Positions 32,901 to 44,381 of a DNA stretch of 63,734 nucleotides are shown here, piece by piece (position 1 is the stretch's first letter; each line of letters starts with the position of its first letter). The position numbers were made by a program, and so were the translations under genes. The notes under the pieces were generated by a model that was not told where the DNA came from, ran no database searches, and saw only the letters and a list, made by a program, of their open reading frames with translations. Source of the DNA: Acidobacteriota bacterium (GTDB taxonomy: Bacteria; Actinomycetota; Acidimicrobiia; Acidimicrobiales; Palsa-688); the NCBI GenBank assembly GCA_028876385.1, contig JAGWSF010000095.1, forward strand, positions 1 to 63,734, read 5' to 3'.

Positions 32901-34910
32901 ATGAGCGACCGCGACCTGGAACAGCTGGGCATCAACGTCATCCGGGGCTTGGCCATGGACGCCCCACAGCGTGCCAACTCCGGCCATCCGGGCACCGCCA
33001 TGGCGCTGGCCCCGCTGGCCCACGTCCTTTGGACGCGGGTGATGGAATACGACGCCTCGGACCCGGACTGGCCCGACCGTGACCGCTTCGTGCTCTCCTG
33101 CGGCCACGCCTGCATCCTGCTGTACTCGATGCTCTACCTGACCGGCTACGGGCTCGAGTTGGAGGACCTCGAGCACTTCCGGAAGCTGCACAGCCGCACC
33201 CCCGGCCACCCCGAGGTGCACCACCTCCCCGGCGTCGAGGTCACCACCGGACCCCTCGGGCAGGGCTTCGCCAACGGCGTCGGCCTCGGGATGGCCGAGC
33301 GCATACTCCGCAGCCGTTACGGCTCGGAGCTCACGGACCACCACACCTTCGTCGTCTGCAGCGACGGCGACCTGATGGAAGGCATCTCCCACGAGGCCGC
33401 CTCCCTGGCCGGGCACCTGGCGCTCGGCCGGCTGATCTACGTCTACGACGACAATCACATCACCATCGACGGTCCCACCGAGATCGCCCTCACCGACGAC
33501 GCGGCGCGGCGCTTCGAGGCCTACGGCTGGCACGTGGAGCACCTCGGGGAGGTGGCCAACGACACCGACGCCCTCGAGGCCGGCCTGCGCCGGGCCATGG
33601 CCGAGGAGGAGCGGCCCAGCCTGCTCATCCTGCGGAGCCACATCGGCTACCCGGCCCCCCACATGACCGACAGCCCCAAAGCCCACGGTTCGCCGCTCGG
33701 CAGCGACGAGATCCGGGCCACCAAGGAGATCCTCGGGCTGCCCCCCGACGAGGAGTTCCACGTCCCCGCCGAGGTGCTCGAGATGTACCGCGCCGCGGGT
33801 CGGAGGGGCGCGAGCCGCCGGGCCGAGTGGCAGACGCGCCTGGGTGACTACGGCGGCGACCGGGCCGCCTGGGACGCGTCGTGGGCTCGGACCGGCAAGT
33901 CCGGCTGGCAGGACCACCTCCCATCGTGGAAGGCGGGAGAGTCGGTGGCCACCCGCAACTCGGTGAAGGTGGCTCTCAACGCCATCCTCCCCGACGTCCC
34001 GGCCTTCGTCTCGGGGGGCGCCGACCTCACCGGCAACACCGGAACCAAGCTCGACGACGAGCCCCTCCAGAGCTACGAGCAGCCTGGAGGCCGGGCCGTC
34101 GCCTACGGGGTACGCGAGCACGGCATGGGAGGAGCCATGAACGGCATGGCCCTCCACGGCGGGGTCATCCCCATCGGAGGCACCTTCTTCACCTTCAGCG
34201 ACTACATGCGTGGCTCGGTGAGGCTGGCGGCGCTGTCGGAGGCCAAGGTCATCTATTTCTGGACCCATGACTCGGTCGGCCTCGGCGAGGACGGCCCGAC
34301 CCACCAGCCGATCGAGCAGCTGGCGGCGGTGAGGGCCATCCCCGGCCTGCGGGTCATCCGCCCGGCCGACGCCAACGAATCGGCCCACGCCCTGCGGGTG
34401 GCGGTGGAGCGCGACGGTCCGACGGCGCTGATCCTCAGCCGCCAGGACCTGCCGGTGCTGGAGGGCACGGCCGAGCTCGGCGTCAACCTCGAGAGGGGGG
34501 CCTACATCCTCGTGGAGGGGGCCGACGACCCTGACGTGGTGCTCATCGGCACCGGGTCGGAAGTGTCGGTCTGCGTGGCCGCGGCCCGGCTGCTCGACCA
34601 GCAGGGCATCGCCGCCCGGGTGGTGTCCATGCCGAGTTGGGACCTCTTCGACGAACAGGACGACGACTACCAGGACGCCGTGCTCGGCCCCGGCGCACCG
34701 GTGCTGGCCGTCGAGGCGGCCACCTCCTTCGGGTGGGCCCGCTGGGCCGACGATTCAGTGTCGATCGACCACTTCGGCGCTTCGGGACCGGGCCAGGAGG
34801 TCCTCGATGCCTTCGGGTTCACCCCCGAGAACGTGGCGGCTCGGGCCGCCATGCTGCTCGATTCCATCGAGGGATACGACGACGATTTCGACGAGGAGGA
34901 CGACCAATGA
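32901..34910 (+). CDS. tkt: transketolase
   Basis: 669 residues from ATG 32901. The thiamine-diphosphate motif reads SDGDLMEGISHEAASLAGHL through VYDDN, preceded by GQGFANGVGLGMAE and the N-terminal ANSGHPGTAMALAPL; the second half has TFFTFSDYMR and HDSVGLGEDGPTHQP. It transfers two-carbon units between sugar phosphates in the non-oxidative pentose phosphate pathway. It is the first gene of a long overlapping run: tal overlaps it by 4 bp. The C-terminus ends in an acidic DDDFDEEDDQ tail. Confidence 0.96.
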   Translation: MSDRDLEQLGINVIRGLAMDAPQRANSGHPGTAMALAPLAHVLWTRVMEYDASDPDWPDRDRFVLSCGHACILLYSMLYLTGYGLELEDLEHFRKLHSRTPGHPEVHHLPGVEVTTGPLGQGFANGVGLGMAERILRSRYGSELTDHHTFVVCSDGDLMEGISHEAASLAGHLALGRLIYVYDDNHITIDGPTEIALTDDAARRFEAYGWHVEHLGEVANDTDALEAGLRRAMAEEERPSLLILRSHIGYPAPHMTDSPKAHGSPLGSDEIRATKEILGLPPDEEFHVPAEVLEMYRAAGRRGASRRAEWQTRLGDYGGDRAAWDASWARTGKSGWQDHLPSWKAGESVATRNSVKVALNAILPDVPAFVSGGADLTGNTGTKLDDEPLQSYEQPGGRAVAYGVREHGMGGAMNGMALHGGVIPIGGTFFTFSDYMRGSVRLAALSEAKVIYFWTHDSVGLGEDGPTHQPIEQLAAVRAIPGLRVIRPADANESAHALRVAVERDGPTALILSRQDLPVLEGTAELGVNLERGAYILVEGADDPDVVLIGTGSEVSVCVAAARLLDQQGIAARVVSMPSWDLFDEQDDDYQDAVLGPGAPVLAVEAATSFGWARWADDSVSIDHFGASGPGQEVLDAFGFTPENVAARAAMLLDSIEGYDDDFDEEDDQ

Positions 34911-36009
34911 CCACCCTGCACGACCTCTATCTGACCCAGGGCCAGAGCCCCTGGATCGACAACCTGAACCGTCCGTCTCTTCACCAGGGCGGCCTGCAGA
35001 AGCTGGTCGACTCGGGTGTCCGGGGCGTGACCTCGAACCCGACCATCTTCCAGAAAGCCATGACCGGGTCCGACGCCTACGACGAGCAGTTCCGCCACCT
35101 CATCGAGCGCCAGTCGGTGGAAGCGGCCTTCTGGGACATGGCGGTCGATGACGTGGTCGACGCCTGCGCCATCCTGCGCCCCGTCCACGACGCCTCGGGC
35201 GGCGCCGACGGCTTCGTATCGCTCGAGGTGGCGCCCAGCCTGGCCAATCAGACCGATCCGACCATCGAGGCGGCCCGAAACCTCCACGAGCGCATCTCCC
35301 TGCCCAACCTGATGGTCAAGATTCCCGCCACCGAGGAGGGCGTACCGGCCGTCCGGAAGATGATCTCCGAAGGCCGCAACATAAACGTCACGTTGATCTT
35401 CAGCCTGCCCCGCTACGAAGCTGTAGTAGACGCTTACCTGGAGGGTCTGGAGGTCCTGGCCGAAGACGGCGGCGACCTCGGCTCGGTGCACAGCGTGGCG
35501 TCGTTCTTCGTCAGCCGGGTCGACACCGAAGTGGACCGGAGGCTGGATAAAGCCGGCGCCGACCCGGTCCTCTCCGGTCGGGCCGCAGTGGCCCAGGCCA
35601 AGCTGGCCTACGCCCTGTTCGAGGAGAAGTTCAGCGGCCCCCGCTGGGAGGCTCTGGCCGCCCAGGGTGCCCACCCGCAGCGCCCGCTGTGGGCCTCCAC
35701 CTCCACCAAGAACCCGGCCTACCCCGACCTCCTCTACGTCGACCAGCTGATCGGGCCCCACACCGTCAACACCATGCCCGACGCCACGGTGGACGCCTTC
35801 CTCGACCACGGCACGGTGGCCCGGACGGTGGACCTCGACGTCGACGGCGCCCGCCGACTGCTCGACGACGACCTGCCCGACGCCGGCGTGGACATGACCG
35901 ACGTGTCACGGACACTGGAGCAGGAGGGGGTGGCTTCGTTCACCAAGAGCTGGGACGAGCTGATCGCGTCCCTGTCGGAGAAGGCCAACGCCATCACCGG
36001 GAACGGTCG

Positions 36010-36013
<4 letters not shown>
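34907..36013 (+). CDS. tal: transaldolase
   Basis: 368 residues from ATG 34907 (ATGA overlap with tkt). GVTSNPTIFQKAM, the Schiff-base lysine in LMVKIPATEEG, INVTLIFSLPRYEAVVDAYL and WASTSTKNPAYPDLLYVDQL mark the actinobacterial transaldolase type fused to no other domain. It exchanges dihydroxyacetone units between sedoheptulose 7-phosphate and glyceraldehyde 3-phosphate, working with the adjacent transketolase. Overlap with zwf (TTGA) suggests translational coupling. Confidence 0.96.
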
Positions 36014-37514
<1,501 letters not shown>

Positions 37515-37530
<16 letters not shown>

Positions 37531-38498
37531 CGGTCGATCACTGGACCGGGGAAGGGGTTCGCCTCTCCGACGTGGTGGGGGCTCTCGCCGACCTACGGGA
37601 TCAGTCGAGCGACCACCATTCCTCGGCGCGGACCGCAGTCATGACCCTCATCGCCGTGGCTCCCGGCGACGACCAGGCGTACGGCGCCACGGGGGCCCTG
37701 AGAAGCCTGGCCGGCCATCACCCGGCCCGGATCGTGATCCTGCGCCCCGACCCCGACTCGGTGGCCCACCTCGACGCCCGGACCACGCTGTACGCCCTCG
37801 ACAGCGAGCACAACCGGGTCAACTTCGAGGAGGTCCAGTTGGAGATCGGCGGCCAGGCGGCCCGCCACCTCGACTCGCTGGTGGAGGCGTTCACCCTCTC
37901 GGACCTGCCGGTGGCCGTCTGGTACGTCAACTCCATCCCCGAAGCCTCCGACCCGCTGCTGTCGGTCGCCAGCGCCATCCTGATCGACAGTCGCGACACC
38001 CCCGACCCCGGCCAGCTGCGCAGCCTGCTGGCCCTGGCCCGGCGACGGACACTGGTGGACCTGTCGTGGAGCCGGCTCCTGCCTTGGCGGGAGACCCTGG
38101 CCGGGCAGTTCGAACCGGTCGCCCACCGAGCCTGGCTGGACTCCATCGAGCACATCTCGATCTGCGGCAAGGAAGGTCCGCGTCGACTGCTCGGCGGCTG
38201 GCTCACAGCCCAGACCGACGTTTCGCCCCGGCGCATCTCGCTGCAGGACAGCCGCCATGTGGGGATATCCATCGTGGCGCGCCGCAACGACGAGGAGGCG
38301 AGCTTCTCCGTCGAGCGGGTGGAGGGCCAGCGAATCGTGCTCGGCGAGGCGACGGTACCGGGATCCCCGGTGGTGCGGTCGACCAGCCTGCTGCCCGACG
38401 ACCCCTTCACCACTTCCCTCGCCGACGCTCTCACCCACCTGCAGCCGGACCCCATCTGGGAACGGGCCCTCTCGGCCGCCACCGCCCTCACCGACTAG
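37515..38498 (+). CDS. opcA: OpcA, glucose-6-phosphate dehydrogenase assembly protein
   Basis: 327 residues from GTG 37515, overlapping zwf by 16 bp. The family is restricted mainly to actinobacteria and cyanobacteria; recognisable parts are TAVMTLIAVAPG near the N-terminus, HPARIVILRPD, LPVAVWYVNS and the C-terminal VPGSPVVRSTSLLPDD. OpcA is needed for full G6PDH activity by promoting oligomer assembly and, in cyanobacteria, redox control through its cysteines; only Cys in SICGKEG is obvious here. Its position between zwf and pgl is the standard actinobacterial order. Confidence 0.92.
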
Positions 38499-38525
38499 GG
38501 ATTCTTCAACTGCTGCGCCATCTCC

Positions 38526-38531
38526 TAGTGT
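38526..38531 (+). promoter_or_regulatory. -10-like element, possible internal leaderless promoter for pgl
   Basis: TAGTGT lies 7 bases before the pgl GTG in the only real gap (40 bp) of the tkt-to-fixA run, so pgl and downstream genes may have a second promoter. Confidence 0.4.
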
Positions 38532-38538
38532 TTGCAGG

Positions 38539-39210
38539 GTGAATGGAGAGTTGCTCGTCGTGGACGACCTGCCGGGCGAGTTCGCCAGGCGGGTCATAGC
38601 GGCCTACCAGTCGCGCCGGACCGACCTATTCAGCTTCGCCCTGTCGGGGGGCAGCACGGCCCGCTCCTGCTACGAGCGACTGGCCGCCGACAGCACGGAC
38701 GCCATCGACTGGTTGTCGGTCAACGTCTACTGGGGCGACGAACGCTGCGTCCCCGCGGACGACCCGGACTCCAACCAGCTGCTCGGCCGGCAGTCGCTGC
38801 TCGAGCGCGTCGGGGCGGCCAACGCCGTCTACCCGATGACCTGTGACGAGGGCCCCGACGCCTACCAGCTGCGACTGGGTGAGATCGGCAAGCTCGACGT
38901 GGTCCACCTCGGAATGGGCCCCGACGGCCATACTGCCTCGCTCTTCCCCGACTCCCCCGCCCTCGAGGCCGACCCCGGCCAGCTGGTCGCGCTCAACGAA
39001 GACCCCTCGGGCCGCAACAAGCACCCGCGGATGACCCTGACCTTCTCGGGGATCTCCCGTTCCCGACTGGTCATCTTCACCGTGGCGGGGGCATCCAAGC
39101 GGGCCGCTCTGGAAGCGGTGATGAGCGGAGAGGACCTGCCCGCGGCCCGGGTCACCGCTGACCATGTCGTCTGGCTGGTCGACCGGGAGGCCGCCCCCGT
39201 CGATGGATGA
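38539..39210 (+). CDS. pgl: 6-phosphogluconolactonase
   Basis: 223 residues from GTG 38539. FALSGGSTARSCYERL, NVYWGDERCVPADDPDSNQ and VVHLGMGPDGHTASLFP are the three signature segments of the DevB/SOL family; the His in DGHTAS is the likely catalytic base. It hydrolyses 6-phosphogluconolactone, the product of zwf. It overlaps the next gene by 8 bp. Confidence 0.95.
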   Translation: MNGELLVVDDLPGEFARRVIAAYQSRRTDLFSFALSGGSTARSCYERLAADSTDAIDWLSVNVYWGDERCVPADDPDSNQLLGRQSLLERVGAANAVYPMTCDEGPDAYQLRLGEIGKLDVVHLGMGPDGHTASLFPDSPALEADPGQLVALNEDPSGRNKHPRMTLTFSGISRSRLVIFTVAGASKRAALEAVMSGEDLPAARVTADHVVWLVDREAAPVDG

Positions 39211-40243
39211 CCACCGGGGCCGCTTCGGCGACCTGTTGGATGCGCTCGGGGTCCGGGCCAACCGCGACCAGCTGGCCGAGATCCTCGAATCGGTGGTCCG
39301 CCTGGCCACCAACGGCACCGACCGGCTCGACCTGAAGATCACCAATGCCGCACTCAAGGAGATGACCGAGGCGTTCGCCATGTTCGCCCCGTACAAGACG
39401 GAGCGCAAGATCACCATGTTCGGCTCGGCCCGGACCCATCCGTCGGACCCCCTCTACGCCCAGGCCCGCGACCTGGCCGCCCTGCTCGCCCGTCACGATT
39501 GGTCGACGGTGACCGGAGCCGGGCCGGGGATCATGGCCGCCGGGCTGGAGGGAGCCGGCCCCGACAAGTCCTTCGGCATCAATATCAGGCTCCCCTTCGA
39601 GCAGGAGGCCAACGACTTCATCCGGGACAACCCGAAGCTGGTCTCCATGAAGTACTTCTTCACCCGCAAGCTGCTGCTGATCAAGGAGTCCTTCGCCTAC
39701 GCGGTGCTGCCCGGCGGATTCGGAACCCTGGACGAGGCCTTCGAGCTGCTCACGCTGCTCCAGACGGGCAAGGCCGAACCGGCACCGGTCGTCCTGCTCG
39801 AGGCGCCCGGTGACCACTACTGGCGGGCCTGGGAGGACTTCGTACGCGAGCAGGTGGGAAGTCGGGGCCTGATCAGCCCCGGCGACGAACACTTCTACAC
39901 CATCGCCGAGACGGTGGAGGACGCCGCGTCGGAGGTGCTCGGCTTCTACCGCAACTACCACTCGCTGCGCTGGGTCGGCGACACCCTGGTGCTGCGCCTG
40001 GAGCGCCGACCGACCGAGGAGGAGGCGGCCCGGCTGTCCGGCGAGTTCTCCGACATCATGACCGGAAGCCTGCGGGTGCTCGACGGCCCCCTGCCGGCCG
40101 AGCGGCGCAGCGACGACTTCCCCCATCTGCCGCGGGTCGCCCCGCGTTTCGACCGCTTCTCCTACTCGCGGCTGCGCCAGCTCATCGACGCCCTGAACCG
40201 CCTCGACAGCGCCCCGCCGGCGGTGGCGGTGTCCCGACCTTGA
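39203..40243 (+). CDS. LOG-family protein (lysine decarboxylase-like Rossmann)
   Basis: 346 residues from ATG 39203. The LOG core at about 60-250 has TMFGSARTHPSDPLYAQA, VTGAGPGIMAAGLEGAG and the diagnostic ESFAYAVLPGGFGTLDEAFE; the PGGxGTxxE motif is the nucleotide phosphoribohydrolase site of LOG cytokinin-activating enzymes. The extra N-terminal 60 and C-terminal 90 residues put it in a longer TIGR00730-related subgroup. Likely activity is removal of ribose 5-phosphate from a nucleoside monophosphate; the physiological substrate is unknown. It overlaps both pgl (8 bp) and the OYE gene (4 bp). Confidence 0.88.
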   Translation: MDDHRGRFGDLLDALGVRANRDQLAEILESVVRLATNGTDRLDLKITNAALKEMTEAFAMFAPYKTERKITMFGSARTHPSDPLYAQARDLAALLARHDWSTVTGAGPGIMAAGLEGAGPDKSFGINIRLPFEQEANDFIRDNPKLVSMKYFFTRKLLLIKESFAYAVLPGGFGTLDEAFELLTLLQTGKAEPAPVVLLEAPGDHYWRAWEDFVREQVGSRGLISPGDEHFYTIAETVEDAASEVLGFYRNYHSLRWVGDTLVLRLERRPTEEEAARLSGEFSDIMTGSLRVLDGPLPAERRSDDFPHLPRVAPRFDRFSYSRLRQLIDALNRLDSAPPAVAVSRP

Positions 40244-42399
40244 GCCCGAACGTCGTCGACGCGGTGACGGTCGGTGGGCGAGGGGCGCCGTCCCGTGTGA
40301 TGTTCGGACCCCACGAGACCAACCTGGCCCGCGGTCGGGCCATCTCCGACGGCCACGCCGCCTACTACCGCAGGCGGGCCGCCGGAGGGGCCGGGGTGAT
40401 CGTCACCGAGACGGCCTCGGTGACGGCCAACGACTGGCCCTACGAGCGGGCGCCGCTGGCCGCGGCCTGCCCGCCGGGTTGGGAAGCGGTCGCCGAGGCC
40501 TGCGCCCCGTGGTCCACTTTGGTGCTGGCCGGGCTGGGGCATTCAGGTAGCCAGGGCAGCAGTGCCTACTCGCAGGAGGTCATGTGGGCGCCCTCCCCCG
40601 TCGCCGACGTCGTCACCAGGGAGCCACCGGCGGCGCTCGACGAGGACGGCATTCACCAGATCGTGGCCGCCTTCGGTGACGCCGCCGTCCTGGCCCGCGG
40701 CAGCGGGCTGGCCGGGGTGGAGATAGATGCCGGGGCGTGGTCGCTCCTGCGCCAGTTCCTGTCCGGGCTGACCAATCAGCGCTCCGACCGCTTCGGCCAG
40801 GACCGTCTGCTCATGATCCGGCTGGTGCTGGAGGAGGTCCGCCGGCGGGTCGGCCCCGACTTCGTCGTGGCGTTGCGTCTCTCCTGCGACGAACTGGCCC
40901 CGTGGGCCGGCATCACTCCCGAGCAGGCCGCGCCGACTGTGGCGGCGATCACCGGCTGGGGCCTGGTGGACATGTTGACGGTGATCAAGGCCGGACCCTT
41001 CTCGACCGGCGCCTACCGTCCCGACGCCCACATCCCCGAAAGCTTCAACTGGGATCTCTGCCGGGCCATGCGGGCGGTCGCCGGCGACGTACCGGTGGTG
41101 CTGCAGGGCAGCGTCGTCGACCCGGGCCGGGCCTCGGCGGCGCTCGGGGCCGGGGTGTGCGACCTGGTGGAGATGACCAGAGCGCTGATCGCCGACGCCC
41201 GGCTGGTCGAGAAGCTGCGCAACGGTCGGCCCGACGCGGTCAGGCCCTGCCTTCTCTGCAACCAGGCCTGCCGGGTGAGAGATCCCCGCAACCCCATCGT
41301 TTCGTGTGTCGTGGACCCCGCCAGCGGTCACGAGGCCGACGAACCGGCCCTGGCGGTGGCCGCCGACTCGACGCCCGCCGACCCGCCGGTCCACCCCGGC
41401 GCGGCGGGCGCTTCCGGTCTCGAGGCGTCCTCTGGACCACCGGTGCTGGTGGTCGGAGCGGGCCCGGCAGGCCTCGAGTGCGCCACCGTCCTGGCCCGAG
41501 GGGGCCGCCAGGTGAGGGTCGTGGAGCGCGGCCAGGAACCCGGTGGCGCCCTGCGGCGGGCCGCCGTCGGGCCGGGCCGGTCGCGCCTCGGCTCGATCTG
41601 CGAATGGCTGGCCGCCGAAGCCCACCGCCTCGGATTGGTCATCGATACCGGAGTCGAGGTCGACGCCGGGATGCTTACCCGGGCCCGACGCGACGGGTGG
41701 CAGGTCGTCCTGGCCACCGGGGCCCGTCCCGTGGCCGACCGCTACCCCACCGCCGCCCTGCCGGTACTCGACCCGCTGGCCGTGCTCGGCGACCCCGGCG
41801 CTCTGCCCGAGGGCCCGGTGGCGGTGATCGACCCCGTCGGTGACGCCGTGGCCGTCAACCTGGCCGAGTGGTTGGCCACCGACCATGGACGCAAGGTGAC
41901 GCTGATCTGCCCCGACCCCGTCGCCGGGACCCAGCTGTCGCGCACCGGCGACCTCGCCGACGCCAACGGCCGCCTGCAGCGGGCCGGGGTGCAGCGGCGC
42001 CTGCGCAGCCTGGTCCGGTCGATCGGCCCGGAGTCGGTCCACATCGAGGACTGCTGGACCGCGGAGGCGTCCGAGGTGGCGGCGGCGGCGGTGATCGACT
42101 GCGGTCACCGCCTGCCCGACGAGGCTCTCTACCAAGCCGTCGGCGACCCCGGAATAGCCCGTGCCGGTGACTGCGTGGCCCCCCGATCGGCGCTGGAGGC
42201 CGTACTGGAGGGCCGCCGGGTGGCTCTGCGCCTCTTGGGTTGGGCCACCGCGCCGGCCCGGGCCCGCGCCGCCGTCCCCCCTACCACCAGCGCCGCCACC
42301 TCTTGGGCCGACCGGGACTCCCCCACCGGGAGCCCCGGGCCGGCCACCGCCCCCGTAGGCGCCGGGCCCGGCCCGATGCTCGGATCGACCCGCCGGTGA
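40240..42399 (+). CDS. OYE/FadH-type flavoenzyme, mycofactocin-associated type 1
   Basis: 719 residues from TTG 40240. An FMN TIM barrel (about 1-330: VMFGPHETNLARGRAISDG, AAGGAGVIVTETASV, LRQFLSGLTNQRSDRFG) is followed by a [4Fe-4S] site, Cys337-x2-Cys340-x3-Cys344-x11-Cys356, and an FAD/NAD(P) Rossmann half starting with VLVVGAGPAGLECA near 405. It closely matches my memory of the family called mycofactocin system FadH/OYE oxidoreductase 1. Near the active site AGAWSLLRQF stands where I expect a polar or His-bearing segment. The last 45 residues are Pro/Gly-rich. Substrate unknown. Confidence 0.88.
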   Translation: MSPNVVDAVTVGGRGAPSRVMFGPHETNLARGRAISDGHAAYYRRRAAGGAGVIVTETASVTANDWPYERAPLAAACPPGWEAVAEACAPWSTLVLAGLGHSGSQGSSAYSQEVMWAPSPVADVVTREPPAALDEDGIHQIVAAFGDAAVLARGSGLAGVEIDAGAWSLLRQFLSGLTNQRSDRFGQDRLLMIRLVLEEVRRRVGPDFVVALRLSCDELAPWAGITPEQAAPTVAAITGWGLVDMLTVIKAGPFSTGAYRPDAHIPESFNWDLCRAMRAVAGDVPVVLQGSVVDPGRASAALGAGVCDLVEMTRALIADARLVEKLRNGRPDAVRPCLLCNQACRVRDPRNPIVSCVVDPASGHEADEPALAVAADSTPADPPVHPGAAGASGLEASSGPPVLVVGAGPAGLECATVLARGGRQVRVVERGQEPGGALRRAAVGPGRSRLGSICEWLAAEAHRLGLVIDTGVEVDAGMLTRARRDGWQVVLATGARPVADRYPTAALPVLDPLAVLGDPGALPEGPVAVIDPVGDAVAVNLAEWLATDHGRKVTLICPDPVAGTQLSRTGDLADANGRLQRAGVQRRLRSLVRSIGPESVHIEDCWTAEASEVAAAAVIDCGHRLPDEALYQAVGDPGIARAGDCVAPRSALEAVLEGRRVALRLLGWATAPARARAAVPPTTSAATSWADRDSPTGSPGPATAPVGAGPGPMLGSTRR

Positions 42400-44381
42400 G
42401 CGGGGGAAGCCGTTACCGGCACCTGTTCAGCCCGCTGCGGGTCGGATCGCTCACATTGCGTAACCGGGTGGTGTTCTCCGCCCATCTCACCAACTACGCC
42501 ACCCAGGACGGCCGCCCGAGTGAGCAGCACGCGGCCTACTACGCGGCGCGGGCCGCCGGCGGGGCGGGGCTCATCATCACCGAGGAGCACTCCACCCACC
42601 CCACCGACTGGCCCTACGAGAAGCTGATCCACGGCTTCCACGAGGACGTGATCCCTGGCTACCGGCGCATCACCGAGGCCGTCCACGCCCATGACGTCCC
42701 GATCCTGGCCCAGATCAACCACAACGGCGGCCAGGCCTCGAGCATGTACACCCGCCTGCCGGTTTGGGCCCCCTCGCCGGTCCCCGACCCGCTGTTCCGC
42801 GAGGTGCCCAAGGCGGTGGAGGCCCACGAGATAGCCGAGATCGTCGCCGGCTACGCCAAGGTCGCCGAGCACTGCCTGCGGGGGGGCTTCGACGGGATAG
42901 AGCTGCAGTGTTCGCACTCGTCGATCGTGCGGGGGTTCCTGTCCCCGGCCACCAACCGGCGCACCGACGCCTACGGAGGATCGCTCCCCAACCGGGCCCG
43001 GCTGCTGCTCGAGATCGTCGACGCGGTGCGCCAGGCGGTGGGCCCCCGCCCCGTGCTCGGGGTCAGATTGTGCGGCGACGAGCTGATCGAGGGGGGCACC
43101 ACCATCGCCGACGCGGTGGAGGTTGCCCGCCTGGTGGAAGCGACCGGGCAGGTCGACTACATCAACACCTCCATCGGGGTGGCCACCGCCACGCTCTACA
43201 TGATCGAGGCGTCGATGCGGATCCCCCCCGGATACGCCATGTTCATACCGAGTGCCATCCGCCAGGCGGTGTCCCTGCCGGTCGTCGGCGTGGGCCGTTT
43301 CAAGGACCCGCTGCAGGCCGACCGGGCCCTGGCCGAGGGCCAGTGCGACCTGGTGGGGGTGGTGAGAGGCCAGATCGCCGATCCGGATTTCACGGCCAAG
43401 GCCCGCTCCGGTCACGCCGAGCAGATCCGGACCTGCCTGTCGTGCAACCAGGAGTGCGTGGGCCGCATGGGCCTCAACCGCTGGTTGGGCTGCATCGAGA
43501 ATCCGAGGACGGGTCGGGAGTCGGTGACCGCCTCGGTGGCGCCCCCGCGGGCCCGGCGCCGGGTCGTGGTGGTGGGAGGGGGACCGGCCGGTCTGCAGGC
43601 CGCGGTGAGCTCGGCCGAGCGGGGCCATCACGTGACCCTGCTGGAGCGCAGCTCCCGCCTCGGCGGCCAGATCCCCGTCGCCGCCAGCGTCCCGTCGCGC
43701 GCCGAGTTGCTCGACATAACCCGCAACCTGGTGGCCGCCGTCGCCCGGTTGGGGGTCGACGTGCGCACCGGCTGCGCCGCCACGCCCGCCACCGTCGCCG
43801 AGTTGCGTCCCGACGCCGTGATCGTGGCGACGGGGGCCCGCCCGGTACGACCGTGGTGGGCCGGGTCGCCCGACGAGTACCCGAGCGTCGTCGACGTCCG
43901 CGACGTGCTGGAGGGACGGGCGGCGCCGACGGGCACGGTGGTGGTGGTCGACGAGCTGGGCTTCCACCAGGCCACCTCCGTGGCCGAACTGCTCGCCGAC
44001 CGGGGATGCCGGGTGGAGATCACCACCAACGGCATGGTGGTCGGCCAGGACCTCGGGATCACCCTCGATCTCGAGACGTGGAACGTACGGGCCCACGCCC
44101 GCGGCATTCGCCAGTCGACGGACCTGGTGCCCATGGGCGTCGGGGCCGGCGTCGACGTCCCCCTGGCGCTCACGCTGCAGCACCACCCGACGGGCACCGA
44201 CCGGACCGTTCCCTGCGACTGGGTGGTCGTGGCCGGCCACCAGCAGCCCGACGACGAGCTGTGGCACGCCCTCAACGGGTCGGGCCTGGACGCCGCCATC
44301 CACCGCATCGGTGACTGCCTGGCCCCCCGCCGGGCCCACGCCGCCGTGGTGGAGGGCCACCGGGTGGCGGTGGGCCTGTGA
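42396..44381 (+). CDS. OYE/FadH-type flavoenzyme, mycofactocin-associated type 2
   Basis: 661 residues from GTG 42396 (4-bp overlap). The N-terminal barrel has FSPLRVGSLTLRNRVVFSAH, IITEEHSTHPTDWPYEKL, AQINHNGGQASSMYTRLPVW and SIVRGFLSPATNRRTDAYGG; Cys347, 350, 354 and 366 form the [4Fe-4S] site (CLSCNQECVG); VVVVGGGPAGLQAA opens the FAD half. It matches the family recalled as mycofactocin FadH/OYE oxidoreductase 2. Electrons would pass from NAD(P)H via FAD and Fe-S to FMN and an enone or dienoyl substrate, or the reverse. Its pairing with type 1 and FixABCX suggests one functional module. Confidence 0.9.
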   Translation: MSGGSRYRHLFSPLRVGSLTLRNRVVFSAHLTNYATQDGRPSEQHAAYYAARAAGGAGLIITEEHSTHPTDWPYEKLIHGFHEDVIPGYRRITEAVHAHDVPILAQINHNGGQASSMYTRLPVWAPSPVPDPLFREVPKAVEAHEIAEIVAGYAKVAEHCLRGGFDGIELQCSHSSIVRGFLSPATNRRTDAYGGSLPNRARLLLEIVDAVRQAVGPRPVLGVRLCGDELIEGGTTIADAVEVARLVEATGQVDYINTSIGVATATLYMIEASMRIPPGYAMFIPSAIRQAVSLPVVGVGRFKDPLQADRALAEGQCDLVGVVRGQIADPDFTAKARSGHAEQIRTCLSCNQECVGRMGLNRWLGCIENPRTGRESVTASVAPPRARRRVVVVGGGPAGLQAAVSSAERGHHVTLLERSSRLGGQIPVAASVPSRAELLDITRNLVAAVARLGVDVRTGCAATPATVAELRPDAVIVATGARPVRPWWAGSPDEYPSVVDVRDVLEGRAAPTGTVVVVDELGFHQATSVAELLADRGCRVEITTNGMVVGQDLGITLDLETWNVRAHARGIRQSTDLVPMGVGAGVDVPLALTLQHHPTGTDRTVPCDWVVVAGHQQPDDELWHALNGSGLDAAIHRIGDCLAPRRAHAAVVEGHRVAVGL

